A stretch of DNA of 64,000 nt from an uncultured Balneola sp. (GTDB taxonomy: Bacteria; Bacteroidota; Rhodothermia; Balneolales; Balneolaceae): contig CAJXQC010000002.1 in NCBI GenBank assembly GCA_913058495.1, forward strand, positions 186,001-250,000. Reading direction: 5' to 3'. The notes under the pieces are model-generated. The model was not told the origin of the DNA and ran no database searches. It saw only the letters and a program-made list of their open reading frames with translations. Below, one piece after another: positions 17,469-26,992 of this stretch (position 1 is the stretch's first letter; each line of letters starts with the position of its first letter). Made by a program: the position numbers and the translations under genes.

Positions 17469-17930
17469 ATGAGACAAAATTTAGAAGAAAAATACAGAGA
17501 CATTTTAACCTTTAAAGTCGGTGAAGTAGCTCGCAAAGCCGGAGTGAATAAAGAAACCCTTCGCTATTACGAAAAGCGGAAACTCATCACTAAACCGGAT
17601 CGTCGCAGATCAGGGTACCGCATATTTACTCAACACCATATTGATCAGGTAAAATTTATAAAAAGAGCACAAGAACTCGGGTTTACTCTCAGTGAGATCA
17701 AAGAATTACTGGAGCTCAGAACTGATGAAAATACTACTTGCTCGGAAGTTAGAACCGAAGCTGAAGAAAAGTATAAAGATGTTGTTGAGAAAATCGAAGA
17801 TTTGCAAAGAATCAAAAAAACTCTGGTTGAATTGATTGATTCCTGTTCCGGTAGCGGCCCTAAAGGAGATTGTCCAATTCTGGAAGCTTTAGAAGGTGAG
17901 AATAAAACCGGTAGAAATCTAAGGAATTAA
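17469..17930 (+). CDS. merR: Mercury-responsive regulator MerR
   Basis: 153 residues: winged helix-turn-helix at 15-50 (KVGEVARKAGVNKETLRYYEKRKLI), a dimerisation helix, then the metal site. Cys91, Cys126 and Cys135 have exactly the spacing of the three Hg(II) ligands of Tn501 MerR (82, 117, 126; each shifted by nine). This identifies the inducer as Hg(II) far better than the neighbours do. It lies near the end of the operon, unlike the divergent merR of proteobacteria, and should act on the operator at 15006-15036, so it controls its own synthesis. Confidence 0.92.
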   Translation: MRQNLEEKYRDILTFKVGEVARKAGVNKETLRYYEKRKLITKPDRRRSGYRIFTQHHIDQVKFIKRAQELGFTLSEIKELLELRTDENTTCSEVRTEAEEKYKDVVEKIEDLQRIKKTLVELIDSCSGSGPKGDCPILEALEGENKTGRNLRN

Positions 17931-17935
17931 AAAAA

Positions 17936-18145
17936 ATGAGCGATCCCAAACTCAAATCAACCATAACTTGCCCTAACTGCGGAAATCAATCTGCAGAAAC
18001 CATGCCCACAGATTCCTGCCAGTTTTTTTGGGAATGCCCTGAATGTAAAGAAGTGCTGAAACCCAAACAGGGAGACTGCTGTGTATTTTGTTCTTATGGA
18101 GATGTTCCCTGCCCTCCCATTCAGAAAGGCAGAGATTGCTGTTGA
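17936..18145 (+). CDS. GDCCVxC-domain protein
   Basis: 69-residue protein of the GDCCVxC domain family, of which some members contain selenocysteine. Cys are at 12, 15, 28, 34, 37, 48, 49, 52, 59, 68 and 69: a CxxC-CxxC zinc-ribbon-like half, then GDCCVFCSYGDVPCPPIQ, and a terminal CC. All positions are encoded by ordinary Cys codons here. The family is often found in mer operons; its biochemical role is not established. It starts five bases after merR and is the last gene of the operon. Confidence 0.88.
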   Translation: MSDPKLKSTITCPNCGNQSAETMPTDSCQFFWECPECKEVLKPKQGDCCVFCSYGDVPCPPIQKGRDCC

Positions 18146-18158
18146 AATCGTTAGTGTA

Positions 18159-18596
18159 TTATCTCGAAGACCAATGCAGCGCTATTACTCTCCACATCCC
18201 ATTCTCTTTTTTGAGTACGGCAAGTTCTAAGCTGCTCAAATCAATATCTCTTCCTGAATAAGTTCCTGTCATTTTTGTTTTTGAAGTCACCCACGCCATA
18301 TTGCCTTCAACACTAATTTCCTGAGATACTTCTTCCCTGTTCATTGCAGATAAAAACTTTCCATCTGAATGAAAATGATGAGATAAATACTGACTTTTAG
18401 TTTCCATGCCGCCACCTTCAAGAATTGTGACATCATCATGCAGAATCTCTCCTGCTTTTTCAGAATCATTCTCTACAATTGCCGTTTCAAGATCGTTCAA
18501 TGTTTTCGCGATCATTTCTTTGTCGTTAGTTTCTTGAGCTACTAATGCTATACTTGAAATGAATAGCATTAGTAGTGTATATGTAAATTTTCTCAT
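18159..18596 (-). CDS. SnoaL-like (DUF4440-type) secreted protein
   Basis: 145 residues: signal peptide to about residue 21 (ALVAQ) and one NTF2-like cone-shaped domain (KTLNDLETAIVENDSEKAGEILHDD... WRVIALHWSS). Such domains bind small ligands or act as isomerases; none can be assigned here. It is similar in size and layout to the protein at 19118-19609, with a cytochrome c between them, and all three run on the minus strand. Confidence 0.78.
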   Translation of the reverse strand: MRKFTYTLLMLFISSIALVAQETNDKEMIAKTLNDLETAIVENDSEKAGEILHDDVTILEGGGMETKSQYLSHHFHSDGKFLSAMNREEVSQEISVEGNMAWVTSKTKMTGTYSGRDIDLSSLELAVLKKENGMWRVIALHWSSR

Positions 18597-18614
18597 AGTG
18601 ATTTTCCTTATAAG

Positions 18615-19094
18615 TTAGTTTGAGTTATTAATTTTAAGCCATTTTTTATAGGTTTCATCGTCCCACAAGTTTTGAACAAAAGCAATTACAGCCAGCTTTT
18701 CTTCTTCAGAAAGCACTTCTTTAAATGCAGGCATGCTTCCTCCTAAAGGAATTCCTCCTTTATTTATGGTTTCCATCAGCACTTCGGTAGAATGATGCCA
18801 TGTATGGGCAGTTCCGTTAAGTGGTGGTGCCGGAAACTGCCCGTTAGGATTCGGTGTTTTCCAATCTTCTACCAACCCCTGACCTTTACCCCCATGACAT
18901 TGAGCACAATTGGCGGTAAACACTTGCTTTCCCAGTTCAAATTGTTGTTGGGTGTACCAACGACTTTCTTTAAAAGTAATCGATCCATCAACAGCCTTTG
19001 TTTCTTTTTGTTTTTCTCCACATCCAACCATAAAGATGGAGACTGAAGTGAAAACAAAAATGAGAAGACCTTTAACTTTAACCTTGAGTGTCAT
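18615..19094 (-). CDS. c-type cytochrome lipoprotein
   Basis: 159 residues. A signal peptide ends in the lipobox MVGC (Cys25), so it should be membrane-anchored. The haem site is CAQCH at 63-67 and a candidate Met ligand is in GSMPAFKE. It is a single class I cytochrome domain (VFTANCAQCHGGKGQG...AVIAFVQNLW) like those donating electrons to oxidases or multicopper enzymes. It lies between two NTF2-like proteins, with 18- and 23-base gaps, so the three may form an operon. Confidence 0.88.
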   Translation of the reverse strand: MTLKVKVKGLLIFVFTSVSIFMVGCGEKQKETKAVDGSITFKESRWYTQQQFELGKQVFTANCAQCHGGKGQGLVEDWKTPNPNGQFPAPPLNGTAHTWHHSTEVLMETINKGGIPLGGSMPAFKEVLSEEEKLAVIAFVQNLWDDETYKKWLKINNSN

Positions 19095-19117
19095 TGTAGA
19101 ATTTTAAATACAGAATG

Positions 19118-19609
19118 TTAATTTCGTACGGCTCTGGATGAACCATGATTCTGCATGATCTTCCATCCCGATTCTGTTTTCTTAAGAACTGAAGTAGCTA
19201 CGGCTTGTCTTTCTATAGTTCTGCTGTCTTCCCCTCCGGTCACGATCTTATAGTTGTACGTCTCAAAGGCTACTGCAATCTTTCCTTCAATTTGTACATC
19301 CACTTTATAATCGATGAACGAAAATTCTTTAAAATGACCCAATTCAGGTCCAATATGATGATCTAAATAATCCTGATAGCTTCCTTCATATTTTCCGTTT
19401 TCAAAAACATCTGCATCATCTGTAAATAGTTTTTGTGTTCCGGTTACATCTAAAGCCTCGAGTGCGTTTTTATACGCTTTCAGTACTTTTTTTACAGCTT
19501 CCACTTCCTCGGAACTTGCCATATTCTTATGATTCTCATGATCCATATTTTGAGCAAAAATCAATCCGGAAGTAGATAATAATAAGAGTGTTAGTATAAT
19601 TTTTTTCAT
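19118..19609 (-). CDS. NTF2-like (DUF4440-type) secreted protein
   Basis: 163 residues: signal peptide to about residue 19 (GLIFAQ), a short Met/His stretch (NMDHENHKNM) that may bind copper, and an NTF2-like domain ending WKIMQNHGSSR. It appears paralogous to the 145-residue protein downstream (WRVIALHWSSR). First gene of the three-gene minus-strand group with the cytochrome. No function can be assigned. Confidence 0.78.
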   Translation of the reverse strand: MKKIILTLLLLSTSGLIFAQNMDHENHKNMASSEEVEAVKKVLKAYKNALEALDVTGTQKLFTDDADVFENGKYEGSYQDYLDHHIGPELGHFKEFSFIDYKVDVQIEGKIAVAFETYNYKIVTGGEDSRTIERQAVATSVLKKTESGWKIMQNHGSSRAVRN

Positions 19610-19691
19610 AAGAGTGTTTGGTTTGTTTTAAGGTTTATTTTCTTACGGGTCCAAATTTTTAGTTGGATCCATAGTATAAAGTATTCTAAGA

Positions 19692-22235
19692 TTAATTTTT
19701 AACAGTGTCTGTTAAAAAGCCGGGCGCTAAAGTTTGAATTTCAGTACGTACGCTGTCAGCTTCATTGTTTTTATTTTCAGCTTTTAACTGCAAGTACTTG
19801 TAATATTGCAATCCAACTTCTACATATTTAATTTCGTTTTCTGGAAGCAAAGACAAATAAGGATCTTCCTGAGGAGGAAGACCTCTAGCTAACGCAGTTA
19901 TCAGTTTTTCAAACTCTTTACCCACTATATATGAGGCTTTTCCGGAATTAGCTTTTTGAGATAAAACAGGTGCATTAAATTCTATGGTTCGTTTGTCATC
20001 TGTATTTATTGGAATTCCTGATAAGCTATCTTTTATCGCTTGTAAATTTCCAAGATAAAAAAGACCTGCCATATGTGGTTTTGAAGAATCAGCTTTTTCC
20101 GCTGATGTTTCAATTATATTAGTAATATTTTTTTCAAGAACTCTTTGATCAAGAGAAGTTCCAGATGCTTGACCGATGAGCACAATACTTGCTCTGGATG
20201 TTGAGAAATCAGCCCGCCAAAGCGTAACCTGAGGGAATACGGAAGCAAAGGTAGCAGAAATGGTTTTAAAACTTTCAGGGGTCAATTGATAAAGGGGAAG
20301 CCATTGCGCAAATATTCCGTTTGAAGTTAAATGTTTTTTTGCCAGCTTAAACTGTTCTACAGTATAAAGTGTACCGGTTCCCTGGTGCCAGGGAGTGAAA
20401 AGATCGCCAATAATAACATCAAAGTTTTGGGATGTACCTAAAAGAAAATTTCGGGCATCATCTGGAACGATTTCAACGTTTGGACGAGTAAAAAGCTCAT
20501 TCACCCAGGGAGTAAAATGACGCTTAGCAGCGCGAATTACGTTAGGTACTAATTCAACAGTAACGATATGATCAACGTTATGATCTAAGGAAGCCCCTGC
20601 AGTAATTCCAGTCCCCATCCCTAAAAATAGTACACTTTTTGGTTCAGGGTGAAGTAGAAGAGGAATATGAGCCTGCATTTTTTCAACCAGTACTGACCGG
20701 GTGTCTCCAAGTACATAAAAATTATCCAGTCTCATTTGAATATTATTATCTGATTCTACAATTGAAACAACACCATCACTAGATTGCCAGATATCTAAAA
20801 TAGATTCATTAGCTTCCAAATGAACTAAAGGTGGATTTGGGATTAAAATTAATAATATCACTGTGAGTCCAGTAAGCGTCGTCCACCTTGTCCTTTTTTT
20901 AAAATAAAAGGTAATTAAAAGAGCTAAAGCAACATATATAATTGCAATTACCTTTACACTATTCCACAATCCGATGTAGTCGAGAAAGAAGAATCCTATA
21001 AGTAGAGGGCCAACCGCGCTGCCAATAGAGTTAAAAAAAACCAGAAGACCAACAAATGAACCCGATTTACGATTAATTTTAGGAGAAGCCTTTAGCAAAT
21101 ATGGGAAAACTGAACCAATAACTAACGTTGGAGGAAAAACTATTAAAAAACTAAGTCTGAAAATTGATTGTAGATAATCAGTCCATGAAGCACTTGCAGA
21201 AATATATTGAAGACCATTGGTAGCCATATTAAAAATCAATGGCGAGACTCCAATCATGATAGCACCAACCGATAATAGAATCACTATGGTAGGGATTACG
21301 GGTACGGAAATTCGTACAAGTAAATGAGACAGCATTCCGCCACAACCTAAAGCAATTAGAAATACAACCAAAATAGCAGAGAAAGAATACACAGAATTTT
21401 GCAAAACCTGAGCAAACATTTTTATCCATATTGTTTCTGCAGACAGAGCTAATAAACCTGAGCTAAATGCTAACACAATTATCAGAGAGTAACTGAGAGA
21501 ATTAGAGGGTAAGAGTTTTTTGTTAGATATAACTTCAGATTTATTCTTAGCAAAACCAGCCTTAGAATCATAAATAGTTAACCGATCAAGAACGATAGCT
21601 ATAATTCCTGTTCCTGCAGCTAAGGCTATTGCAAAATAATAAGTAGAACTGACACCATATTCCGAAAGAAGAAAGAACCCTGCTATAAAAGCACCGATTG
21701 ATGCACCTATGGTATTTACTGCATACAAGAATGTTCCTCGGATGGCAAGTTGATCCCGGTTTTCAGCAACATACTGGGAAAGAACCGGAAAAGTTCCTCC
21801 CATAAACAGGGTTGGTAAGAGTAATAGAGAAATGCTGAAAATAAACTTCCCAAAAGTCAGCATCCCTGCATTATTGCCAAGAATGTCTACAATAATTGGA
21901 TAGTTCGACTCATATAAACCTATTCCCGGAATCCAAAGCAATGCAGAAAGAGCGATACCTAACTCCATGAGGCCGTAAATGGATAAGGCATTGCGTAACC
22001 GTGTAGCAGCTTTACCCCAAAACCATCCTCCCAATGCCATTCCCAGGAAGAAAGCAGACAGTGTTGCTGCTGTCGCATAGGCAGCATTTCCAAAAACTAA
22101 ACCAAGGCGATACATCCAGACAACTTGTAAGATTAAGCCGGCAGTGCCTGAGAGAAAAAATAAACCCGCCAAAATAAATATATGTTTTGAACCGTGGGAT
22201 TTAATAATGAGAAGCTGTTTGGTATGGGTTGGCAC
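19692..22235 (-). CDS. Integral-membrane spermidine-synthase-like protein
   Basis: 847 residues in two halves. Residues about 15-470 hold many membrane helices of major-facilitator type (GTAGLILQVVWMYRLGLVFG, FLGMALGGWFWG). Residues about 480-760 form a spermidine-synthase-like methyltransferase domain with a nucleotide-binding VLFLGMGTGITAG and VELVPNVIRAAKRHF, then DDARNFLL. Such fusions occur widely, but the substrate is not known and true aminopropyl transfer is unlikely to be inferred safely. It is separated from susD by a terminator, so it is probably its own transcription unit. Confidence 0.82.
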   Translation of the reverse strand: MPTHTKQLLIIKSHGSKHIFILAGLFFLSGTAGLILQVVWMYRLGLVFGNAAYATAATLSAFFLGMALGGWFWGKAATRLRNALSIYGLMELGIALSALLWIPGIGLYESNYPIIVDILGNNAGMLTFGKFIFSISLLLLPTLFMGGTFPVLSQYVAENRDQLAIRGTFLYAVNTIGASIGAFIAGFFLLSEYGVSSTYYFAIALAAGTGIIAIVLDRLTIYDSKAGFAKNKSEVISNKKLLPSNSLSYSLIIVLAFSSGLLALSAETIWIKMFAQVLQNSVYSFSAILVVFLIALGCGGMLSHLLVRISVPVIPTIVILLSVGAIMIGVSPLIFNMATNGLQYISASASWTDYLQSIFRLSFLIVFPPTLVIGSVFPYLLKASPKINRKSGSFVGLLVFFNSIGSAVGPLLIGFFFLDYIGLWNSVKVIAIIYVALALLITFYFKKRTRWTTLTGLTVILLILIPNPPLVHLEANESILDIWQSSDGVVSIVESDNNIQMRLDNFYVLGDTRSVLVEKMQAHIPLLLHPEPKSVLFLGMGTGITAGASLDHNVDHIVTVELVPNVIRAAKRHFTPWVNELFTRPNVEIVPDDARNFLLGTSQNFDVIIGDLFTPWHQGTGTLYTVEQFKLAKKHLTSNGIFAQWLPLYQLTPESFKTISATFASVFPQVTLWRADFSTSRASIVLIGQASGTSLDQRVLEKNITNIIETSAEKADSSKPHMAGLFYLGNLQAIKDSLSGIPINTDDKRTIEFNAPVLSQKANSGKASYIVGKEFEKLITALARGLPPQEDPYLSLLPENEIKYVEVGLQYYKYLQLKAENKNNEADSVRTEIQTLAPGFLTDTVKN

Positions 22236-22277
22236 TATGGTCAGGCTTATATTCGATAAAGTACTTAGCTTAGAAAT

Positions 22278-22305
22278 AAAAAAGGGCTGTTCAAGCCCCC
22301 TTTTT
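22278..22305 (-). terminator. Terminator after the susCD genes
   Basis: Read on the minus strand, AAAAAGGGGGCTTGAACAGCCCTTTTT forms a GGGCT/AGCCC stem with A- and T-tracts. It lies just after the susD stop. The A/T tracts on both sides could make it work in both directions. Confidence 0.7.
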
Positions 22306-22330
22306 ATATTTTTTAAACTAGGTTTTCTGT

Positions 22331-23683
22331 TTAAGTATCTTGTTCATCCAGACATCCTTGGAAGTTTGGATTGTTCTCCTCAGACTGAGGTACTGGAAAC
22401 GAAAGTACAGGTTCATATTGCCCTCCTTTAAAATATGTACCCCAGGGGAACACATTTGCTGCATCTTTACCATATACACGTACCAATCTGCGCAGATCTC
22501 CCTGGCGGTGGCCCGTACTAAACAACCAGAAAGCTCTTTCTTTGAAATGGTACTCACTAAGCTCATCCTGATCCATTCCTGACAAGTCATCTGCAGGTAA
22601 TCCTTCCAGAGCTCTGAGGTTATTATGAATGTCTTCAACAGCCTGGTTATCCGTTGCTTGCACAGCTGCTTCAGCTTCAATTAGCCGCGCCTCAATACCG
22701 GAAGCCAGCACAACAGGTGCACTCGATGAAGGGTATTTAAGCTGATTGTAGTATTTGGTTATGTCATCTTGTCCTATTTCGTCATTGTCTTCCCAAGGAG
22801 TACGTGGATCATTTGCAGAGCGGAACATTAGCCCATTTCCACCTTTACCCTCAGCAATTGACCATTGCTGACGCACGGTACTCATAATATAGATTCCATT
22901 CTCTTGCCGCCTGCTATTATCGGAATGTTCGATGTTATAAACGAAGTCGGTGGGAACTGATTGAACAATGTTGGCTGCATCACTGATTTGGCCTAGCCCC
23001 AAAAGAGCGCGGGCTTTACCAATACGTGCAAGGTTCGCCATCTGTGTATTTGCCGTTCCTGCACTATTCAGTGCCTCGTCGAACCAATCTGCTGCACGGG
23101 TAAACATCTGCTCAGTTGTCAGCGGCTCCCCAAACTCTAAATCTCCACCATCCGCCGGAGCCTTACTGAAAGGTACTCCCGGACAATAGGTTTCTGCAAA
23201 CATTACATAGGAGTAGCCCGCAACATTCTGCATTTCGCTTTCTATGGCAGTTAAGCCGCCAATTTCCGCTGCCAGTTCGGCCGCTCTCTCAGCTGCAGCA
23301 CGGGCCCTGTGCATGTTTCCATAGATTCCGTCCATTGTTCCATTTGTATTTTGTACGTTTCGGGTATCTGCTTCACGCCTTGTAGGAAATGTACCCGTGT
23401 AAATGTATTCATCAGCCATAAGTGCACTCATTGTGACAAGACCAGGCGTTGCGCCATGACCTGCTGCCGACCCGCTCATGGCAACAGCCAAATCTCCGAG
23501 CGAACCCGCCCGAAGTGTTTCAAGACCTTCCTGTCCGCTCAACGATTCAGGGGTAACGATATCAGGATCTGTAACGTTAACCATATCATCACAAGAGTAA
23601 GTGCCAAACGCAACTATGGCTGTTATACCTGCAATAACAAGTTGTCTCCAAATTCGATTGTTATTTTTTAGTAGTGTACTCAT
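22331..23683 (-). CDS. SusD/RagB-family outer-membrane lipoprotein
   Basis: 450 residues: signal peptide with a lipobox-like TYSC (Cys about 30), then the TPR-rich SusD fold with the usual landmarks (NMHRARAAAERAAELA, IGKARALLGLGQ, LIEAEAAVQ, FKERAFWLFSTGHRQGDLRRLVR). It forms the lid of the SusC channel on the cell surface and captures a nutrient. Shorter than many glycan-type SusD proteins (about 500-600), which fits a ligand other than a long polysaccharide; substrate is unknown. It follows susC by 31 bases. Base composition looks clearly more GC-rich than fecR. Confidence 0.92.
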   Translation of the reverse strand: MSTLLKNNNRIWRQLVIAGITAIVAFGTYSCDDMVNVTDPDIVTPESLSGQEGLETLRAGSLGDLAVAMSGSAAGHGATPGLVTMSALMADEYIYTGTFPTRREADTRNVQNTNGTMDGIYGNMHRARAAAERAAELAAEIGGLTAIESEMQNVAGYSYVMFAETYCPGVPFSKAPADGGDLEFGEPLTTEQMFTRAADWFDEALNSAGTANTQMANLARIGKARALLGLGQISDAANIVQSVPTDFVYNIEHSDNSRRQENGIYIMSTVRQQWSIAEGKGGNGLMFRSANDPRTPWEDNDEIGQDDITKYYNQLKYPSSSAPVVLASGIEARLIEAEAAVQATDNQAVEDIHNNLRALEGLPADDLSGMDQDELSEYHFKERAFWLFSTGHRQGDLRRLVRVYGKDAANVFPWGTYFKGGQYEPVLSFPVPQSEENNPNFQGCLDEQDT

Positions 23684-23714
23684 AATAATTTCTCCAATTA
23701 AAAAATTTTAGCTG

Positions 23715-26700
23715 TTAAAATGATATGTTAAGACGTGCTTTCCATGTACGAACCGGAGGCTGTGTCATAAAATCATCGATAATGAAATTGCCTTGGCCTC
23801 TTGAGCTAATTTCGGGGTCTAGCCCAGTATAATTGGTCCATAAACCAAGATTTGCTCCTGAAAGCGTGAGACTTAGATCGGAAACTCCAAGTGCATCAAG
23901 CCAACTCAGAGGGGCATTGTAGGTTAGCGATACTTCACGCAACCGCCAAAATGAGGCATCTTCAATATATCCGGCTTCAGTACTAAAGAATTTAGAAGCT
24001 ACTGCCCTGGCCTGATTCTTCAGTGAGGCATTTGGGTCATTTAGAGCCTCTGTATTATTGTTTCCATTCCGCCATGCGTTTGTATTGTTATACAGTTTTC
24101 GTCCTCCTCTATAGTTCAGGAGTGCACTAACTACAATCCGGTCTCCAAATAAACCGGTTGTGCCTGTAAAGGTAACATCGGTATCTCCAAAAGGGGAGCC
24201 GAGATAAACAGCTTCATCACCTACAGTAACCTCATTTCTGCCTATCAGACCATCACCGTTAGCATCACTGAAGGTATATTTTTCATCCCAGTATCCACCC
24301 AAGGGGTAGCCTTCAACGTGGCGCTGAACACTGCTAATGAGAATAGGCTCAATTCCATTTCCTAGCTCCTTGAGTTCGTTGTTTATCAATGATCCTACTA
24401 TATTGAAGTCAAAATAAGCAGTTTCGTTTTGAAATACGGTGGTACTTAAAGAGAGCTCAAAGCCGGTATTGGCTACAGAGCCCAGATTTTCGAATCGGCC
24501 ACCTCCAGCACCAAGCGAAGGAGGAAGCTGCCTGAATATAAGGGCGTCCTGGGTTTGCTTGTTAAAATATGTGACTTCAAGAGCAACACGATCTGACAGT
24601 ATGGTTGCATCCATACCGATTTCAAATTCCCTTGAACGTTCTGGTTTAAGATCAGAATTACCGACCCCCCCAAAAGTTACCCCTGTTACACTTTCTCCAT
24701 TAACTGTGGATGCAATAGGTATAAAAAACCTCAAGGCATCGTTTGTGCCTGGCTGTACTCCTGAGTCGCCCCAAGCACTTCGAAGGCGAAGCGAAGATAA
24801 CCAGCGACTTGTACTAAAAAATGACTCTTCCGAAATTAGCCAGGAAGCACTAACTTTGGGATAGACTACCGCATTAAATTGGGCACCAAAAGCGCTTCCA
24901 CGGTCAGCCCGGACAGCACCGGTTACAAACAGTTTATCTTGAAAGTTAAGCCTTTCTTCTAAAAACATACCAACAGTACGCTGTTCGGTAGTTTGCTCAG
25001 TACTGGTAGTATTTGCTGCACCTGCAATTGATCCAGTCCCTGCTACTAACTGACGACCTGTTGCGAGTGTTCCTAGAGTCAAATCCCGTAGATACTGAAA
25101 TCCTACAGAAGTACGGGAAGATAAATTCTCAGATACTGCCTTACTATATGTTCCATTTACATCCAGAGTGTAGTTGAACACATCGAATCGATTCGATATA
25201 CGAACTCCATCTTTAAAATCAAGAAAATCCGGGGCTGTTCCTGTCGGAAAAAATTGATTGTCCCAGCGGGATGTATAATCCAGCCCACCCGACAACCGGA
25301 AATTCAGGTTTTGGGAAGGGATCCACTCTGTTTCAAGCCCAGTGGTAAAACGGTTAATCTGCTGGCGTGAATCAACAGTGAACAATTCGGCAGGAGTAAA
25401 CTCGCCCCATCCGTTATTGACATCTGGTGTGGCTTGCCCGTTAAGACCTTGCCCCAAAAGGCCTATAGAAAAAGTACCATTCATGGGGAGTTCCAAATTA
25501 CTATTTGTATATCCTGTATTCAGAGTAACCTTCAGATCTTCGTTAATATAAGATTGAAAGTTACCTCTTAAACTTGCTTTTTTAAGATTGTTAACTGGAA
25601 GAGTTCCTTGATTATCGGCATAGTTCCCAGATATAAAGTAGGTCAGTGTTTCGCTTCCTCCAGATACACTTAAACCTAATCCATAAGTATTTCCTGTACG
25701 GTAAGGGGAACTTACAGATTCGTTAAGTGGCTGATAGGAACTAATACTGCTCTGAGTACAAGTACCTTCCGCCGCTTCGAAAGTAAAACAAGGATTCCCT
25801 GATGCATTAACTGCACGGAAGTTATCAGGGTATGTAGTCACATTATTTACGATTCCGGTTTCTGTAAAGGCCACCCATCTTGGCTCACCAGATTTGCCTT
25901 TTTTTGTTGTAATACGAATAACCCCATTGGCAGCTACCGAACCATATAGGGTTGCTGCTGAGGGTCCCTTAATAACTTCGATAGATTCAATATTTTCCGG
26001 ATTGAGATCGCCTAACCGAGACGGTGCCTGCCCTCCGGTTTCAAAAGAGATAGAATTAGGGTCGTTATTAATTCTGACACCATCAACATAAATTACTGGT
26101 TCGTTAGATAGTGAGGCACTATTCGAGCCACGAATTCTGATCCGGGTTCCCATTCCAGTAGCTCCGCCACTATTTACAATTTGTACCCCTGCTGCCTGTC
26201 CTTGAAGCAACCCGGAAACATCACTAATAGGTCGTGTTTTAACATCTTTAATTGCATCTATTCTTGCTATAGAGTTACCAATCTCAACTTTTCGTCGAAC
26301 TCCGGTTGCAGTAACCACAAGTTCATTCATACTTAATATATCAGGCATTAGTTCAAAATTCAGAGTATTTATGCCATCTGAAACCTCGATAGGTTTACTT
26401 ACTGGGTTAAAACTGATAAAAGCAGCTGTAATAATCTGTGAACCAAGAGGAACATTATTTATTGTATAATTACCCTTCAAATCAGTAGAAGCGCCTTTGG
26501 TAGTACCCTTTACAATAATAGTAACCCCAACCATAGGTTCGCCTGTTTTACCATCTATAACAGTACCAGTCAAAGTACCATCAATAACGGTAGTAGAAAT
26601 TTTTCTTTTGATTACTACTTGACCTCGAGGAGAAGCTAATAGCTCTAGATTCGTATTTTCCAATACCTTTTCCAACGCTTCTTTAACTTTAATTTTTTCT

Positions 26701-26978
26701 AAATTCAGAGTTATTTTCTGATCTGGAATAAGTTGTTTATTGTAGGATAGCTGAAGCTTTCCCTGTTCAGCAATTTCTTTTAAAGCCTCTTCCAATGAAA
26801 CATCATCCAAAGTTAGAGACACAATTTTTTCATAAAGTGATTTAGCTTGATAATCCTGATCGTACCATTCAAGTAGAACAAATTGATTGCTTTCATTTTG
26901 TGCATGAACATTAGGCATCAATAATATTAATACCACACAAGTATGAAGTAATAAAGTAAGTAGCTTATTATTTTTCAT
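23715..26978 (-). CDS. SusC/RagA TonB-dependent receptor with STN signalling domain
   Basis: 1087 residues. Order: signal peptide; an STN (secretin/TonB N-terminal) domain at about 50-125 (LEEALKEIAEQGKLQLSY...); a carboxypeptidase-regulatory-like domain at about 135-225 (GTVIDGKTGEPMVGVTI); the plug (VVTATGVRR... GLLQGQAAGVQIVNSGG... IRIRGSNSA); and a 22-strand-type barrel ending KARLNISF. The STN domain is what contacts an anti-sigma factor across the periplasm, so the receptor should signal to FecR, 14 bases upstream. It imports a ligand captured by SusD, using TonB energy. Confidence 0.94.
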   Translation of the reverse strand: MKNNKLLTLLLHTCVVLILLMPNVHAQNESNQFVLLEWYDQDYQAKSLYEKIVSLTLDDVSLEEALKEIAEQGKLQLSYNKQLIPDQKITLNLEKIKVKEALEKVLENTNLELLASPRGQVVIKRKISTTVIDGTLTGTVIDGKTGEPMVGVTIIVKGTTKGASTDLKGNYTINNVPLGSQIITAAFISFNPVSKPIEVSDGINTLNFELMPDILSMNELVVTATGVRRKVEIGNSIARIDAIKDVKTRPISDVSGLLQGQAAGVQIVNSGGATGMGTRIRIRGSNSASLSNEPVIYVDGVRINNDPNSISFETGGQAPSRLGDLNPENIESIEVIKGPSAATLYGSVAANGVIRITTKKGKSGEPRWVAFTETGIVNNVTTYPDNFRAVNASGNPCFTFEAAEGTCTQSSISSYQPLNESVSSPYRTGNTYGLGLSVSGGSETLTYFISGNYADNQGTLPVNNLKKASLRGNFQSYINEDLKVTLNTGYTNSNLELPMNGTFSIGLLGQGLNGQATPDVNNGWGEFTPAELFTVDSRQQINRFTTGLETEWIPSQNLNFRLSGGLDYTSRWDNQFFPTGTAPDFLDFKDGVRISNRFDVFNYTLDVNGTYSKAVSENLSSRTSVGFQYLRDLTLGTLATGRQLVAGTGSIAGAANTTSTEQTTEQRTVGMFLEERLNFQDKLFVTGAVRADRGSAFGAQFNAVVYPKVSASWLISEESFFSTSRWLSSLRLRSAWGDSGVQPGTNDALRFFIPIASTVNGESVTGVTFGGVGNSDLKPERSREFEIGMDATILSDRVALEVTYFNKQTQDALIFRQLPPSLGAGGGRFENLGSVANTGFELSLSTTVFQNETAYFDFNIVGSLINNELKELGNGIEPILISSVQRHVEGYPLGGYWDEKYTFSDANGDGLIGRNEVTVGDEAVYLGSPFGDTDVTFTGTTGLFGDRIVVSALLNYRGGRKLYNNTNAWRNGNNNTEALNDPNASLKNQARAVASKFFSTEAGYIEDASFWRLREVSLTYNAPLSWLDALGVSDLSLTLSGANLGLWTNYTGLDPEISSRGQGNFIIDDFMTQPPVRTWKARLNISF

Positions 26979-26992
26979 TGTTACGTTGCTGA

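Noticed and set aside
17936-18145. Selenocysteine in the GDCCVxC protein
   Set aside because: All motif positions are TGC or TGT; there is no in-frame TGA before the stop.
19692-22235. Genuine spermidine synthase
   Set aside because: The large transporter half and lack of adjacent polyamine genes make the classical activity unsafe to assign.
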